The notes: a model not told the origin generated them from the letters alone. Counted from the stretch's first letter, positions 8,829 to 17,989 are shown. The stretch is DNA of 64,000 bases from Bradyrhizobium campsiandrae (GCF_014529705.1 NZ_JAANIH010000007.1:124001-188000); one strand, 5' to 3'. Numbers and translations: made by a program.

Positions 8829-9062
8829 TTCTGCAAGACACGAGCGTGACCCATGTCGTTCCCTCTCCGTAAAGATGGCTTGGCTAGCCTAGCGAGGAGC
8901 CGGCGCTCGTGTCCGTCCCTTTGGCGAAGGCGGCCCCATATGAGCCTATCGTTCCGCGCTGCGCAAGGGGCGCCTGAAGGGCACCGCCGGCCGGGGATTG
9001 TGTCCCCCCGCCTTCTGCGATTTAGTTGCAGTAGCTAACCTCTCCAGCCGGGGATTTTTCCG

Positions 9063-9857
9063 ATGCCAGCACCCGTCTCAAAGCCCGACGATCCCGCGCT
9101 GCTACGGATCGAAGGTGCGATCGCCACCATCACGCTCAACCGCCCCGCCGCGTTCAACTCGGTCAACCTCGCCATCGCACAAAAGCTGGAGCAGCTCGCG
9201 GCCTACATCGAAGGCGATGACGCCATCAAGGTTGTGGTGATCGAGGGCGAAGGCCGCGCCTTCTCGGCCGGCGGCGATCTGCAGACGATCGGCGCTGCGG
9301 CCGAGGCGGGCACGGTGACACCTGTCGTCGGGGAACTGCTCAAGCACTATCACGCCTTCATCGAGATCCTCAGGCGCATGCCGAAGATCTCGCTGTCGAG
9401 CGTGCACGGCTCCGCCGCCGGCGCCGGTATGGGCCTCGCCTTCGTCACCGATCTCTGCATCGCCGCTGATGACGCCAAATTCACGCCGGCCTATGCCAAG
9501 ATCGGCGTGTCGCCGGATGGCGGCAGCACAGTCGGCATCGTCGGCACGGTCGGCTCGCGCCGGGCGTTGCAGATTTTTCTCGCCGAGGACAACTTCACCG
9601 CGCAGCAGGCCCATGCATGGGGGCTCGTGGCGAAGACCGTTCCCGCAACCGAGCTGAAAGCGGCGACGCGGCAGCTTGCCGAGCGGCTGGCGCAGAACCC
9701 GCCGGCGGCCATCGCCGGCACCAAACAGCTGGTCTATGCGGCCGCGACGACGCCGGTGAAGCAGCAGCTCGATGCCGAGGAGCACAAGATCATCATGGCC
9801 ATGAACACGGAGGAGTTCCGCACCGCCGTGAAGAAGTTCACGAGCAAGGCCAAGTGA
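9063..9857 (+). CDS. Enoyl-CoA hydratase/isomerase family protein (PaaG-like)
   Basis: 264-residue crotonase-fold protein. The oxyanion-hole segments FSAGGDLQTI and GSAAGAGMGLAFVTDL are present. At the catalytic positions the usual first Glu is replaced (FTPAYAKIGVSPDGGST), while an Asp sits at the second site. This pattern is typical of PaaG-type isomerases or hydratases rather than FadB-type hydratases. The next gene starts at its stop codon, indicating coupling. The role in fatty acid or aromatic acid degradation is inferred. Confidence 0.82.
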   Translation: MPAPVSKPDDPALLRIEGAIATITLNRPAAFNSVNLAIAQKLEQLAAYIEGDDAIKVVVIEGEGRAFSAGGDLQTIGAAAEAGTVTPVVGELLKHYHAFIEILRRMPKISLSSVHGSAAGAGMGLAFVTDLCIAADDAKFTPAYAKIGVSPDGGSTVGIVGTVGSRRALQIFLAEDNFTAQQAHAWGLVAKTVPATELKAATRQLAERLAQNPPAAIAGTKQLVYAAATTPVKQQLDAEEHKIIMAMNTEEFRTAVKKFTSKAK

Positions 9858-10468
9858 GCATGCAGGCGCCATCGCGCTCGTTCTGCGGTCTGCGGCACGG
9901 TGCCACCGACTGGAACCGGCAAGGCCTTTTCCAGGGCCGGACCGACAACCCGCTTAACGAGGACGGTCTCAAGCAGGCGCGCGAGGCCGCAGTCCTGTTG
10001 CGTGGCGCCGGCATCAGCCGCATCGTCGCAAGTCCCCTGGTGCGCGCGGCGCGAACGGCCGAGATCATCGCGGAAGCGATCTCGGTGCCGCTTGCGATCG
10101 ACGACGGCATCATCGAGTTCGACTTCGGCAGCCTCGAGGGCCTGCCGATCCGCGACCTCATGATCAAGCACAGCGTCACATCGGCGACCGGCCTCGTCTC
10201 GATTCTTCCCGCTGACGGCGAGAGCTGGGACGCCATGACCGAGCGGTCGCTGGCCTGCGTCGCCGCGTGGCTGGACCGGCATCCCGATGACCACTTCCTG
10301 TTCGTCTGCCATGACGCGGTGATGCAGGGCATGGCGAAGGCGCTATCCGGCAGCTATTTCAAGAACAGCCACGGCACGCCGTTCCGCTATGTCTGCGACG
10401 CCGTGCAATGGCGCGTGGAGCTGCTCGCTACTGCGGACAGATGTAACCCGTCCCCGCCGGCGATTTGA
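9854..10468 (+). CDS. Histidine phosphatase family protein (phosphoglycerate mutase-like)
   Basis: About 203 residues. The phosphate pocket LRHGATDWN lies near the N-terminus, with ASPLVRAARTAEII, EFDFGSLEGL and the second histidine VCHDAVM near residue 150. It is a broad phosphatase or mutase of the CobC/GpmB group. The start is GTG at 9854 or ATG at 9860; GTG overlaps the TGA of the crotonase gene, so translation is probably coupled. Its 3' end overlaps the convergent TRAP permease gene by 41 bases. Confidence 0.82.
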   Translation: MSMQAPSRSFCGLRHGATDWNRQGLFQGRTDNPLNEDGLKQAREAAVLLRGAGISRIVASPLVRAARTAEIIAEAISVPLAIDDGIIEFDFGSLEGLPIRDLMIKHSVTSATGLVSILPADGESWDAMTERSLACVAAWLDRHPDDHFLFVCHDAVMQGMAKALSGSYFKNSHGTPFRYVCDAVQWRVELLATADRCNPSPPAI

Positions 10469-11768
10469 AGCAGCCGACCGACTCAGGCAGCACATGTCGC
10501 GGCAGCCACAGCACGACGCTGGGGAAATAGATCGCGAACGCGATGGTGGCGAAGAACACGACATAGATCGGCAGCGCCGCACGCAGTGCCTTGGCGAAGC
10601 TGATGCCGACGAATTTCGAGGCCATCAACAGCACCAGGCCATAGGGCGGCGTGATCAGGCCGAAGGCGAGCGTCGCGATCAGGACCACGCCCATGTGGAC
10701 GCCGTTGATGTCACCGGCTTCCGTCAGCGTGTTGACCAGCGGCATGAAGATGATGATGGTCGGCACCGGCTCGATGAAATCGCCGACCACGGTGAACAGC
10801 AGCACCATCAGCAGCATGATCAGATGCGGATCGTGGCCGGCGATCGAGGTGATCATGTCGGCGATGTAGCTGGCGCCACGCAAGTAAGCGAGCATCCAGC
10901 CGAAGGCGTTGGCGGCGCCGATGGTGATCAGCGGCAGCGAGAAGATCAGGCCCGCAAGGCAGAAATCGTACGGGATCTTCCGGAAATGGCCGCGGTTGAG
11001 CGCGGGTATCACGACCAGGATGATCCAGACCACGGCGACGACGCCGGCCTCCGTCGGCGTGAACCAGCCGGTCAGGATGCCCCCTAGCAGAATCACCGGG
11101 ATCATCAGCGGCAGCGCTGCATCGCCGGCCGCGAACACGATCTGCCGCAACGGCGCACGCGGCTTGCGCAGGCCGGACGGGCCGAAGAAATAGCAGTAGA
11201 TCATCAGACCGAAGCCGATCATCAGGCCGGGGACCACGCCTGCCATGAACAGGCCGGCGATCGAGACGTTGCCGACCGCGCCATAAACGACGGCCGTGAT
11301 GCTCGGCGGCACCAGCGCCGCGATGGTCGAGGCGGAGGCAATGATCGCGGCGATAAAGGCGGGCTCGTAGCCCTCCCGCTTCATCGGGCCGCCGAGCGCC
11401 CGGCTCATCACGGCGACGTCGGCGGTGGTCGAGCCCGACATTTCCGAGAAGAACATGCTGAAGACGACCACGACCTGCGACAGCCCGCCCCTGATATGCC
11501 CGACCAGCGACACCGAGAGATTGGCTATTCGCACCACCACATTGGCCGAGCTCATGAGCTCGCCGACCAGGAGGAAGAACGGGATCGCCAGCAAGGCCTC
11601 GGAATCGACGCCGTCAAAAATCTTCTGGATGATCGCGGCAAGCGACACGTCGGAGAGGATGGCGCCGATGAACACGCCGGCCATCAGCGAGAACGGCACG
11701 GGCACGCCGAGATAGCCGAACGACAGGAAGCAGATCGACATCAACGCAAGAACAATGGGTGCGCTCAC
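10428..11768 (-). CDS. dctM: TRAP transporter large permease (DctM)
   Basis: 446-residue, mostly hydrophobic protein of the DctM family with about 12 membrane segments. Typical stretches are AIPFFLLVGELMSSANVVVRIANL, FFSEMSGSTTADVAVMSRALGGPMKREGY and FGLITPPYGL. It works with DctQ and the periplasmic DctP in Na+-driven uptake. The start codon overlaps the end of DctQ. The substrate is probably a sugar acid, judged from the dehydratase in the same operon. Confidence 0.92.
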   Translation of the reverse strand: MSAPIVLALMSICFLSFGYLGVPVPFSLMAGVFIGAILSDVSLAAIIQKIFDGVDSEALLAIPFFLLVGELMSSANVVVRIANLSVSLVGHIRGGLSQVVVVFSMFFSEMSGSTTADVAVMSRALGGPMKREGYEPAFIAAIIASASTIAALVPPSITAVVYGAVGNVSIAGLFMAGVVPGLMIGFGLMIYCYFFGPSGLRKPRAPLRQIVFAAGDAALPLMIPVILLGGILTGWFTPTEAGVVAVVWIILVVIPALNRGHFRKIPYDFCLAGLIFSLPLITIGAANAFGWMLAYLRGASYIADMITSIAGHDPHLIMLLMVLLFTVVGDFIEPVPTIIIFMPLVNTLTEAGDINGVHMGVVLIATLAFGLITPPYGLVLLMASKFVGISFAKALRAALPIYVVFFATIAFAIYFPSVVLWLPRHVLPESVGCFKSPAGTGYICPQ

Positions 11769-12343
11769 GGCTGCGCCCTCATTTGCGCTTCGGTCGCGAC
11801 GGGTGCGGCATCTTCATCCAGCGGCTCCGGATGATCGAAGCCGTTGCGCAGGCCGTTGACGAGCTGCTCGATCGTGAACAGGCCAACCAGGAGGCCGGAG
11901 AGCGGAATGATCGCATAAAGCGAGGCGATCGGCGTGCCCGACGGCAGGCGGAAGCTGCCGAAGCCGCGCAGATAGTTCTGATAGCCGTACCAGATCAGGC
12001 AGAACGCGACGCCGAGCACGATGAGGCGGATGATGACTTCGACGATGAGCCGCGGCGTGCCGTGCATCGCCTCGGAGATCGCGGTCAGATAGAGGTGGTC
12101 GTTGCGGCGCGTCGCGACCGCGGTCCCGATGAAGATCGCGTAGATGAACAGCGTCGAGGTGACTTCCTGCAGCCACAGCCAGGGATGGCCGATGGTGCGG
12201 GTGACGATGTCGGCGGTGACCGACAGCGAGAAGCCGAAGCACAGCAGGCCGCAGAGGATCATCAGCGCGAGCTCGAGCCAGTCGAGCCAGCGCCATTTGA
12301 GGTGGCGTTGGCGGTGGAGGACCAGTTTGTCGGAAATCGACAT
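11765..12343 (-). CDS. dctQ: TRAP transporter small permease (DctQ)
   Basis: 192 residues with four membrane segments; the first lies near residues 28-50 and the family motif VTRTIGHPWLWLQEVTS follows. It overlaps dctM by 4 bases. A REP-like repeat (12355-12473) separates it from dctP upstream, which may lower DctQM expression relative to the binding protein. Confidence 0.9.
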   Translation of the reverse strand: MSISDKLVLHRQRHLKWRWLDWLELALMILCGLLCFGFSLSVTADIVTRTIGHPWLWLQEVTSTLFIYAIFIGTAVATRRNDHLYLTAISEAMHGTPRLIVEVIIRLIVLGVAFCLIWYGYQNYLRGFGSFRLPSGTPIASLYAIIPLSGLLVGLFTIEQLVNGLRNGFDHPEPLDEDAAPVATEAQMRAQP

Positions 12344-12354
12344 TCAATTCCCTT

Positions 12355-12473
12355 GTCGTCCCGGCGAAGGCCGGGACCCATAGCCCCAGGCCGTTATGAT
12401 GAAAGCAAGCTGACAGCCATCGTGCCCCAAGCTCCGCCGCGGAGTATGGGTCCCGGCTTTCGCCGGGACGACG
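12355..12473. repeat. REP-like inverted repeat (GTCGTCCCGGC type)
   Basis: Ends GTCGTCCCGGCGAAGGCC and GGCTTTCGCCGGGACGAC are near-perfect complements around a centre containing GGGACCCATAG and GTATGGGTCCC. It lies between dctP and dctQ inside the operon and may stabilise the upstream message. Confidence 0.8.
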
Positions 12474-12497
12474 CGCGGAGAGAGCGACGCACGCAGC

Positions 12498-13493
12498 CTA
12501 ATTGATCGCCCGGATCAGATCCTTGATCTTCTCGGCGTGCGGGCCGAGCTCCTTGGCGAGCTTGTCGAGATAGGGGTCGGCAATCGCCGTAAAGCTCTTC
12601 TTGTCGACGTCGTCGACCACCTTGACGCCCATCTTCTTCAGCTTCTCGGCGGCGCTGCGCTCGAGGTCGAACGCCTTCGCCGGCTCCTTGGTGCTGATCT
12701 CGTTGGCCGCGGCCTGGACCCAGCCCTTCTGCTCGGCCGAGAGGCTCTGCCAGAGCTTGTCGGAGACGAACACCAACGCATTGTTGGCTTCGTGCTCGGT
12801 GATGTTCAGCACCGGCGCCACCTCGTAATGCTTGTTGACGAGGTAGACATTGATGCTGTTTTCGGCGACGTCGACGACGCCGGTCTGCAAGCTGGTGTAG
12901 ACGCTGCCGAACGGCATGTGCACGGTCTGGGCGCCATAGGCCGGGAACATGGTGTCTTCGGTCGCAGTCGCCTGCACGCGGACCTTCAGGCCCTTGATGT
13001 CGGCGACGTTGTGGATCTCCCTCTTGGAGTACATGTGGCGCACGCCCTGCGAGCCGGTGCCGATGAGATGCAGGCCCTGCGTGGTCTCCTCGATCATGGC
13101 CTTGAGCGCTTCGAACACCTTCGGGTCGGCGAGGCCTTTCACCACATGCTGTTCGTCGCGGAACAGATAGTGCAGCGACATCACGCCGGCCTGCGGCGAG
13201 ATCGTCGCGGTGTTGGCCGAGGAGACGATGGAGAATTCGACGTCGCCGGCTTTGACGAGCTGGAGCACCTGCGGCTCCTGGCCCAGCTGCGCGCCGGGAT
13301 ACTGGTCGATGATCATGGTGCCTTTGCTCAATTCCTTGAGCTTGTCGGCAAAGAGGTCGCCGGCAATGGAGTAGCCGGTGTTGCGGGGCTGGTCATAGGC
13401 GAAGCGATAATGCTTCACCTCCTGTGCCCCCGCGCCCGTGACGAACAGCATGGTGGCTGCAGCCACCAACCCACACATGGATCGTGCGATCAT
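12498..13493 (-). CDS. dctP: TRAP transporter solute-binding protein (DctP)
   Basis: 331 residues with a signal peptide (residues 1-23, ending AGAQ). The DctP fold shows LFADKLKELSKG, YPGAQLGQEPQVLQLVKAG, GLKVRVQAT (the Arg that binds the substrate carboxylate) and VDVAENSINVY (the usual Asn). It binds a carboxylate-bearing ligand, probably an aldonate or aldarate given the dehydratase gene 63 bases upstream. Exact substrate specificity is not readable. Confidence 0.9.
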   Translation of the reverse strand: MIARSMCGLVAAATMLFVTGAGAQEVKHYRFAYDQPRNTGYSIAGDLFADKLKELSKGTMIIDQYPGAQLGQEPQVLQLVKAGDVEFSIVSSANTATISPQAGVMSLHYLFRDEQHVVKGLADPKVFEALKAMIEETTQGLHLIGTGSQGVRHMYSKREIHNVADIKGLKVRVQATATEDTMFPAYGAQTVHMPFGSVYTSLQTGVVDVAENSINVYLVNKHYEVAPVLNITEHEANNALVFVSDKLWQSLSAEQKGWVQAAANEISTKEPAKAFDLERSAAEKLKKMGVKVVDDVDKKSFTAIADPYLDKLAKELGPHAEKIKDLIRAIN

Positions 13494-13556
13494 CGTCTCC
13501 CCCTGTTTTATCGCCGGCCGCTTTCAGCGGTCTCGGCGCTCGTTGGTTGTCAGCCC

Positions 13557-15269
13557 TTACTCAGTCTTCTTCCCAGTCCTCTGCATGAAGTCGAAGTCGC
13601 AGCCCTCATCGGCCTGCATGATGGTCTCGTTGAACAGCCAGGCATAGCCGCGCCGCGCTTCGTCGGGCGCAGCCGCCGGCTTCAAGGCCGCGCGTCGGCG
13701 CTCCAGCTCGGCCGCATCGACCAAAAGCTCGATGCTGCGCTTGGCCACATCGAGGCTGATCCTGTCGCCGTTCTTCACCAGCGCCAGCGGTCCGCCGACG
13801 GCGGATTCCGGGGTGATGTGGAGAACGATGGTGCCGAACGCGGTGCCGCTCATGCGCGCATCGGAAATGCGCACCATGTCCTTGGTGCCGCCGCGCGCGA
13901 GCTTTTTGGGGATCGGCAGATAACCGGCCTCGGGCATCCCCGGCGCGCCCTTGGGGCCGGCATTGCGCAACACAAGCACGTCGTCGGCGGTGACGTCGAG
14001 CTCGGGATCGTCCACGCGCAGCGTCATGTCCTCGACCGACTCGAACACAACCGCGCGCCCCGTGTGCTTCAGCAACTTCGGGCTCGCCGCCGATTGCTTG
14101 ATGACGGCGCCGCGTGGCGCGAGGTTGCCATGCAGGATGGCAAGGCCGCCTTCCTTCTTGATCGGATTGTCGCGCGAGCGGATCGCGTCCTGGCCCGGCA
14201 CGTCTTCCGCATTGGCAACGACGTCGCGCAGCGTCTGGCCCGAGATCGTCTTGGCGTCGAGATCGACGAGATCGCCGAGCTGCGCCAGCAGCTTCGGCAC
14301 GCCGCCGGCGTGATGGAAGTGCTCCATGTAATGCTCGCCGGACGGCTTGAGATCGACCAGAACAGGCACCTCGCGGCCGATCTGGTCGAACATTTCGAGA
14401 TCGAGCCGGTGCGGCGAACGATGCGCCATCGCGGTCAGATGGATCAGGCCGTTGGTCGAACCGCCGATCGCCTGCAGTACGACTTGCGCGTTCTTGAACG
14501 AGGCCGGCGTCAGCAGCTCGCTCGGCTTCGGCCCCTTGGCCTTGGCCATCTCTGCAGCGACCTTGCCGCTGGCTTCCGCCAGACGGAAACGCTCGGCGTG
14601 CGGTGCCGGAATCGTCGCGCTCATCGGCAGCGACAGGCCCATGGCTTCGATCATGCAGGCCATGGTCGAAGCCGTGCCCATCACCATGCAGGTGCCGACC
14701 GAGGGCGCGAGGCGGCCATTCACCGCCTCGATCTCGGCGTCGTCCATCTCGCCGGCGCGATACTTGGCCCAGAGACGGCGACAGTCGGTGCAGGCGCCCA
14801 GCACCTCGCCCTTGTGATGGCCGACCACCATGGGACCGACCGGGATGACCACCGTCGGCAAGTCGGCGCTGATCGCGGCCATCACCTGCGCCGGCAGCGT
14901 CTTGTCGCAGCCGCCGATCACGATCACCGAATCCATCGGCTGGGCCCGGATCATCTCCTCGGTGTCCATCGCCATCAGATTGCGCAGGTACATCGAGGTC
15001 GGATGCGCAAAGCTCTCGGCGATCGAGATGGTCGGGAACACGAACGGCATCGCGCCCGACAGCATCACGCCGCGCTTGGCGGCTTCGATGATCTGAGGGA
15101 CGTTGCCGTGGCAGGGATTGTAGTCGCTATAGGTATTGGTGATGCCGACGATCGGCCGCTCCAGCGCGTCGTCGGAATAACCCATGGCCTTGATGAACGC
15201 CTTGCGCAGGAACAGCGAGAAGCCGGCATCGCCATAGCTCGTCAGACCCTTGCGCAAACCACTCGTCAT
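13557..15269 (-). CDS. IlvD/Edd family sugar-acid dehydratase
   Basis: 570 residues from the ATG at 15269; the longer frame to 15323 would place coding sequence over an operator site. Iron-sulfur cysteines are seen in NPCHGNV, GGCDKT and GTCMVMGT, and the Mg-binding/lysine motif lies in the same regions. GGSTNGLIHL and RISDARMSGTAFGT are family hallmarks. Members dehydrate dihydroxyacids or aldonates to 2-keto-3-deoxy acids. Because it heads an operon with a TRAP importer and faces a GntR regulator, a catabolic aldonate dehydratase is more likely than the biosynthetic IlvD. Confidence 0.85.
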   Translation of the reverse strand: MTSGLRKGLTSYGDAGFSLFLRKAFIKAMGYSDDALERPIVGITNTYSDYNPCHGNVPQIIEAAKRGVMLSGAMPFVFPTISIAESFAHPTSMYLRNLMAMDTEEMIRAQPMDSVIVIGGCDKTLPAQVMAAISADLPTVVIPVGPMVVGHHKGEVLGACTDCRRLWAKYRAGEMDDAEIEAVNGRLAPSVGTCMVMGTASTMACMIEAMGLSLPMSATIPAPHAERFRLAEASGKVAAEMAKAKGPKPSELLTPASFKNAQVVLQAIGGSTNGLIHLTAMAHRSPHRLDLEMFDQIGREVPVLVDLKPSGEHYMEHFHHAGGVPKLLAQLGDLVDLDAKTISGQTLRDVVANAEDVPGQDAIRSRDNPIKKEGGLAILHGNLAPRGAVIKQSAASPKLLKHTGRAVVFESVEDMTLRVDDPELDVTADDVLVLRNAGPKGAPGMPEAGYLPIPKKLARGGTKDMVRISDARMSGTAFGTIVLHITPESAVGGPLALVKNGDRISLDVAKRSIELLVDAAELERRRAALKPAAAPDEARRGYAWLFNETIMQADEGCDFDFMQRTGKKTE

Positions 15270-15314
15270 CAGACCACTCCTTCTCGTCTGGCATTGTGCT
15301 ACAGCCTGCCCCCT

Positions 15315-15391
15315 GATTGTCAATAACTGAGGTGCTTACGGCCGGACTTTCTGCCTTATGGCACCGCACTAGACACAAATTATTGACAATC
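15315..15391. promoter_or_regulatory. Paired inverted operator sites between the dehydratase operon and gntR
   Basis: GATTGTCAATAA at 15315-15326 and its exact complement TTATTGACAATC at 15380-15391 are 53 bases apart in the divergent intergenic region. Each copy holds an ATTG-N-CAAT core, which is itself a 9-base palindrome of the size bound by FCD-type GntR dimers. The pair is well placed to control both directions. Binding by the adjacent regulator is inferred. Confidence 0.65.
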
Positions 15392-15443
15392 GCGCCTGGC
15401 CCTGCTCCACAAGGCGGACCGGCAAGAGCCGGAGGCCGAGGGC

Positions 15444-16124
15444 ATGTCCGACATTCGCACAGCAGACGCCATGGCTGTCAGGCGCGACGACCCTGACGAC
15501 GTCGTCGCGCGGCTGGAGGAGGACATCATCTTCGGCCGCCTCGCGCCGGGTGCGCGGCTGACCGAGGACGCGCTGATGTCTCGATACGGCACCTCGCGGC
15601 ACTTCGTGCGGCAGGCGCTGGTGGATGCCGAACGCCGCGGCATCGTCCGCCGCGAGAAGAACGTCGGCGCCACCGTCCGGTTCTATTCGGCCGAGGAAGT
15701 CCGGCAGATCTACGAAGTCAGGGAGATGCTGACGCGGCAGGCCGCGCTGATGATCCCCCTGCCCGCGCCGCAAAGCCTGATCGACCAACTCACCGCCTTG
15801 CAACGCGGCTATTGCGCCAAGGCCGATGTGCGCGACCTCCGCGGCATCCACGAGGCCAATGACGCCTTCCACGTCACGCTGTTCGCCGCCTGCGGCAATC
15901 CCTATCTGGTCCGCTCGCTGCAGGACTATATGAGCCTGACCCTGCCGATGCGCGCCAAAAACCTCGCCGACCGCGACGGCCTCGCGCAATCACGGCGGCA
16001 GCACGAGCTGATGATCGAATTGCTGAAGGGCCGCGACAGCTGGGCGCTGGCCCAGCTGTGCGTCGATCACATGCAGTTCAGCAAGGAGGATTATCTGGCG
16101 AGGATTGCGGGGGAGACGCACTAG
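15444..16124 (+). CDS. GntR family transcriptional regulator, FadR/FCD subfamily
   Basis: 226 residues. The winged helix covers about residues 18-80 (LEEDIIFGRLAPGARLTEDALMSRYG; RHFVRQAL), and the FCD ligand domain about 95-220 with the metal-type residues ND-FH (HEANDAFHVTLF), QHELMIE and CVDHM. FCD regulators of this type sense small organic acids. It is divergent from the dehydratase-TRAP operon and separated from it by the paired operator. A GGAGG-like site precedes the ATG. Confidence 0.9.
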   Translation: MSDIRTADAMAVRRDDPDDVVARLEEDIIFGRLAPGARLTEDALMSRYGTSRHFVRQALVDAERRGIVRREKNVGATVRFYSAEEVRQIYEVREMLTRQAALMIPLPAPQSLIDQLTALQRGYCAKADVRDLRGIHEANDAFHVTLFAACGNPYLVRSLQDYMSLTLPMRAKNLADRDGLAQSRRQHELMIELLKGRDSWALAQLCVDHMQFSKEDYLARIAGETH

Positions 16125-16181
16125 GCCCGCGTATGACAAGCTGATCCCAATGCGCCTCAGGGTCAAGACCTGCTGAAACCG

Positions 16182-16496
16182 ATGCCCAACCACGAGCCAA
16201 TTAAGCGCTGGAAGATCACCGAGACAGTGCTTGAACGAGCGCGAAATGCGCTGCCAGCTAGCCCAGCTGCAAACGAGCACGAGACCGCCAGGCTTTTAGA
16301 GCAATACCGGGAATTCCTCGAGCACAATGAGCTTGGGCTAGCGCTCGACGCGCTCGAGGAACTCGGTCATCTCCTCTCCGCTCAAGGGGGATTCTGGCGT
16401 GATCTGGAACGTGCCGCAGAAAATATGGGACTGTCGGATAGATTGCCCGCGCTTCGCAAAGCATTCTCCGACGCGCTGCTGAAACAGCGTCCGTGA
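16182..16496 (+). CDS. Small helical protein, immunity-protein-like (MafI-type) hypothetical
   Basis: 104 residues, acidic and predicted all-helical, with YREFLEHNELGLALDALEELG then GFWRDLERAAENMGL. The pattern of a flexible N-terminus and EHNE-x-x-LALD-x-L resembles small MafI-like immunity proteins that are often found without a toxin. No toxin gene is visible next to it. It lies between gntR and a nitroreductase gene, both on the plus strand. The family link rests on pattern memory and is weak. Confidence 0.5.
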   Translation: MPNHEPIKRWKITETVLERARNALPASPAANEHETARLLEQYREFLEHNELGLALDALEELGHLLSAQGGFWRDLERAAENMGLSDRLPALRKAFSDALLKQRP

Positions 16497-16614
16497 CATT
16501 GGAATAGCACGTCGCCAAGCGGAAAAGGCCGAGCTTTTCCTGTCTGAAAAGCTATGGACATGATCAAAACCGTGAGCGAGAACGCGGCAGATGCCAATTT
16601 CAGGATGCCGCAAG

Positions 16615-17298
16615 ATGGAATTTGATGATGTCATTCTCGGCCGGCGAAGCATTCGCGGTTACAAGCCGGACCCTGTCCCGCAGCAATTGATCAAGGAAAT
16701 CCTGGCGCTCGCCATGCGCGCGCCATCCTCGATGAATACCCAGCCGTGGAATTTCTACGTCATCACCGGCGCCCCGCTGGACCGTATCCGTCAGGGCAAT
16801 ACCGAGCGCAATCTGGCGGGCGTGCCGCATTCGCGCGAATTTCGAACCGGCCAGCCATTCGAGGGCGTACATCGCGAACGCCAGATTGGCGTTGCCAAGC
16901 AGTTGTTCAGCGCCATGGGAATTGCGCGAGATGACAAGCAGCAGCGGCAGGACTGGGTGCTGCGCGGTTTTCGCCAGTTCGACGCGCCCGTGTGCGTGAT
17001 CATCACCTACGATCGCCAATTGGCCTCCAGTGACGATACGGCCTTCGACTGCGGCGCCGTGGCGACCGCGCTCGTCAACGCGGCCTGGTCGCGCGGGCTT
17101 GGGGCCGTGATCAACAGCCAGGGCATCATGCAATCCCCCGTCGTGCGCGAGCATGCCGGGATCGCGGACGATCAGGTGATCATGAAGAGCATCGCGCTGG
17201 GCTGGCCGGATCACAGCTTTCCCGCCAATGCCGTGGTGTCCGAGCGCAAGTCGGTGGAAGAGGCGACGACGTTCGTGGGATTTGCGAGCGGAGGCTAG
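16615..17298 (+). CDS. Nitroreductase family protein
   Basis: 227 residues from the ATG at 16615 (MEFDDVILGRRSIRGYKPDP). RRSIRGY binds the FMN phosphate; APSSMNTQPWNF is the second FMN motif, and the C-terminal GWPDHSFPAN is also typical. It is an FMN- and NAD(P)H-dependent reductase of nitro compounds, quinones or related substrates. An insertion-like segment around residues 60-95 (SREFRTGQPFEGVHRERQ) is common in a soil-bacterial subgroup. The physiological substrate is unknown. Confidence 0.87.
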   Translation: MEFDDVILGRRSIRGYKPDPVPQQLIKEILALAMRAPSSMNTQPWNFYVITGAPLDRIRQGNTERNLAGVPHSREFRTGQPFEGVHRERQIGVAKQLFSAMGIARDDKQQRQDWVLRGFRQFDAPVCVIITYDRQLASSDDTAFDCGAVATALVNAAWSRGLGAVINSQGIMQSPVVREHAGIADDQVIMKSIALGWPDHSFPANAVVSERKSVEEATTFVGFASGG

Positions 17299-17312
17299 GA
17301 GCGGGCGCTCGT

Positions 17313-17726
17313 TCAGTAGCGTCGCAGCAGGCCGCGGTCCACGCTGGCACCGCCATAATGGGCGCAGGCCCTTCCCGGGTTCCTGATCAAATCCGCTCGG
17401 ACGCGCTTGAACGCCTTGCTGGCCGCGACCGACACTTCGGGACGGAACTTGCCGGGATCGTAGCTCTCGCCGTCGTGGGCCTTGATGGCCGCAGCATAGG
17501 CGTCGATCATGGCCATCGCCGCATTGGTGCTGCCGAGCAGCCGGGCACCGAGTTGAACGCTGCCGCTACCATCGACCTCATAGCCGACGCAACGTTGCTC
17601 CAGCACCACGGATGCGGTGACGAGCTGGTCGAGAAACGCCGCTTCGGCCTCGCTGAGCGGTGCGGCGCGCGAGGGTCCTGAGACAATCGTGGCAAGCATC
17701 GCGAAGAGTGACAATTTGAATTTCAT
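17313..17726 (-). CDS. Secreted protein of unknown function
   Basis: 137 residues with a clear Sec signal peptide (MKFKLSLFAMLATIVSGPSRA, cleavage near residue 21). The mature protein is helical and has two cysteines (C46 region RCVGYEV and GRACAHYGG near the end) that could form a periplasmic disulfide. I do not recognise the family. It is convergent with the nitroreductase gene and ends 14 bases from it. Confidence 0.65.
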   Translation of the reverse strand: MKFKLSLFAMLATIVSGPSRAAPLSEAEAAFLDQLVTASVVLEQRCVGYEVDGSGSVQLGARLLGSTNAAMAMIDAYAAAIKAHDGESYDPGKFRPEVSVAASKAFKRVRADLIRNPGRACAHYGGASVDRGLLRRY

Positions 17727-17847
17727 TGTCGTGGCTCTCGAGTTGCAGTCGCAGATATCGAGAGCCAGAGGAGGTTCGGCGCGGTGTTGACCTAGATCAA
17801 TGGCACGCCGGGTGTCATCGGTTGTTCGAGAGTACGCTCCCTCAGCG

Positions 17848-17926
17848 CGTCATTGCGAGCGCAGCGAAGCAATCCAGAGTCTTTCCGCGGAGGGATTCTG
17901 GATTGCTTCGCTGCGCTCGCAATGAC
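17848..17926. repeat. REP-like inverted repeat (CGTCATTGCGAG type)
   Basis: Left arm cgtcattgcgagcgcagcga and right arm cgctgcgctcgcaatgac are near-perfect complements, with a centre around agtctttccgcggaggg. It fills most of the gap between the secreted protein gene and the uronate dehydrogenase gene. Confidence 0.8.
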
Positions 17927-17989
17927 AGGTGTGGCGAGTGGCTGCAAACTCAACTTCCATCGTCCTCGCCGCTGCACGGTCTGGGCGCG

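Noticed and set aside
12537-15326. Very long plus-strand open frame (929 codons)
   Set aside because: It lies antisense to dctP and the IlvD/Edd gene, which have clear motifs. The His/Arg/Asp-rich product is typical of GC-rich antisense frames.
16182-17726. A toxin-immunity island around the small helical protein
   Set aside because: The neighbours are a GntR regulator, a nitroreductase and a small secreted protein, with no toxin-like or secretion-associated gene.
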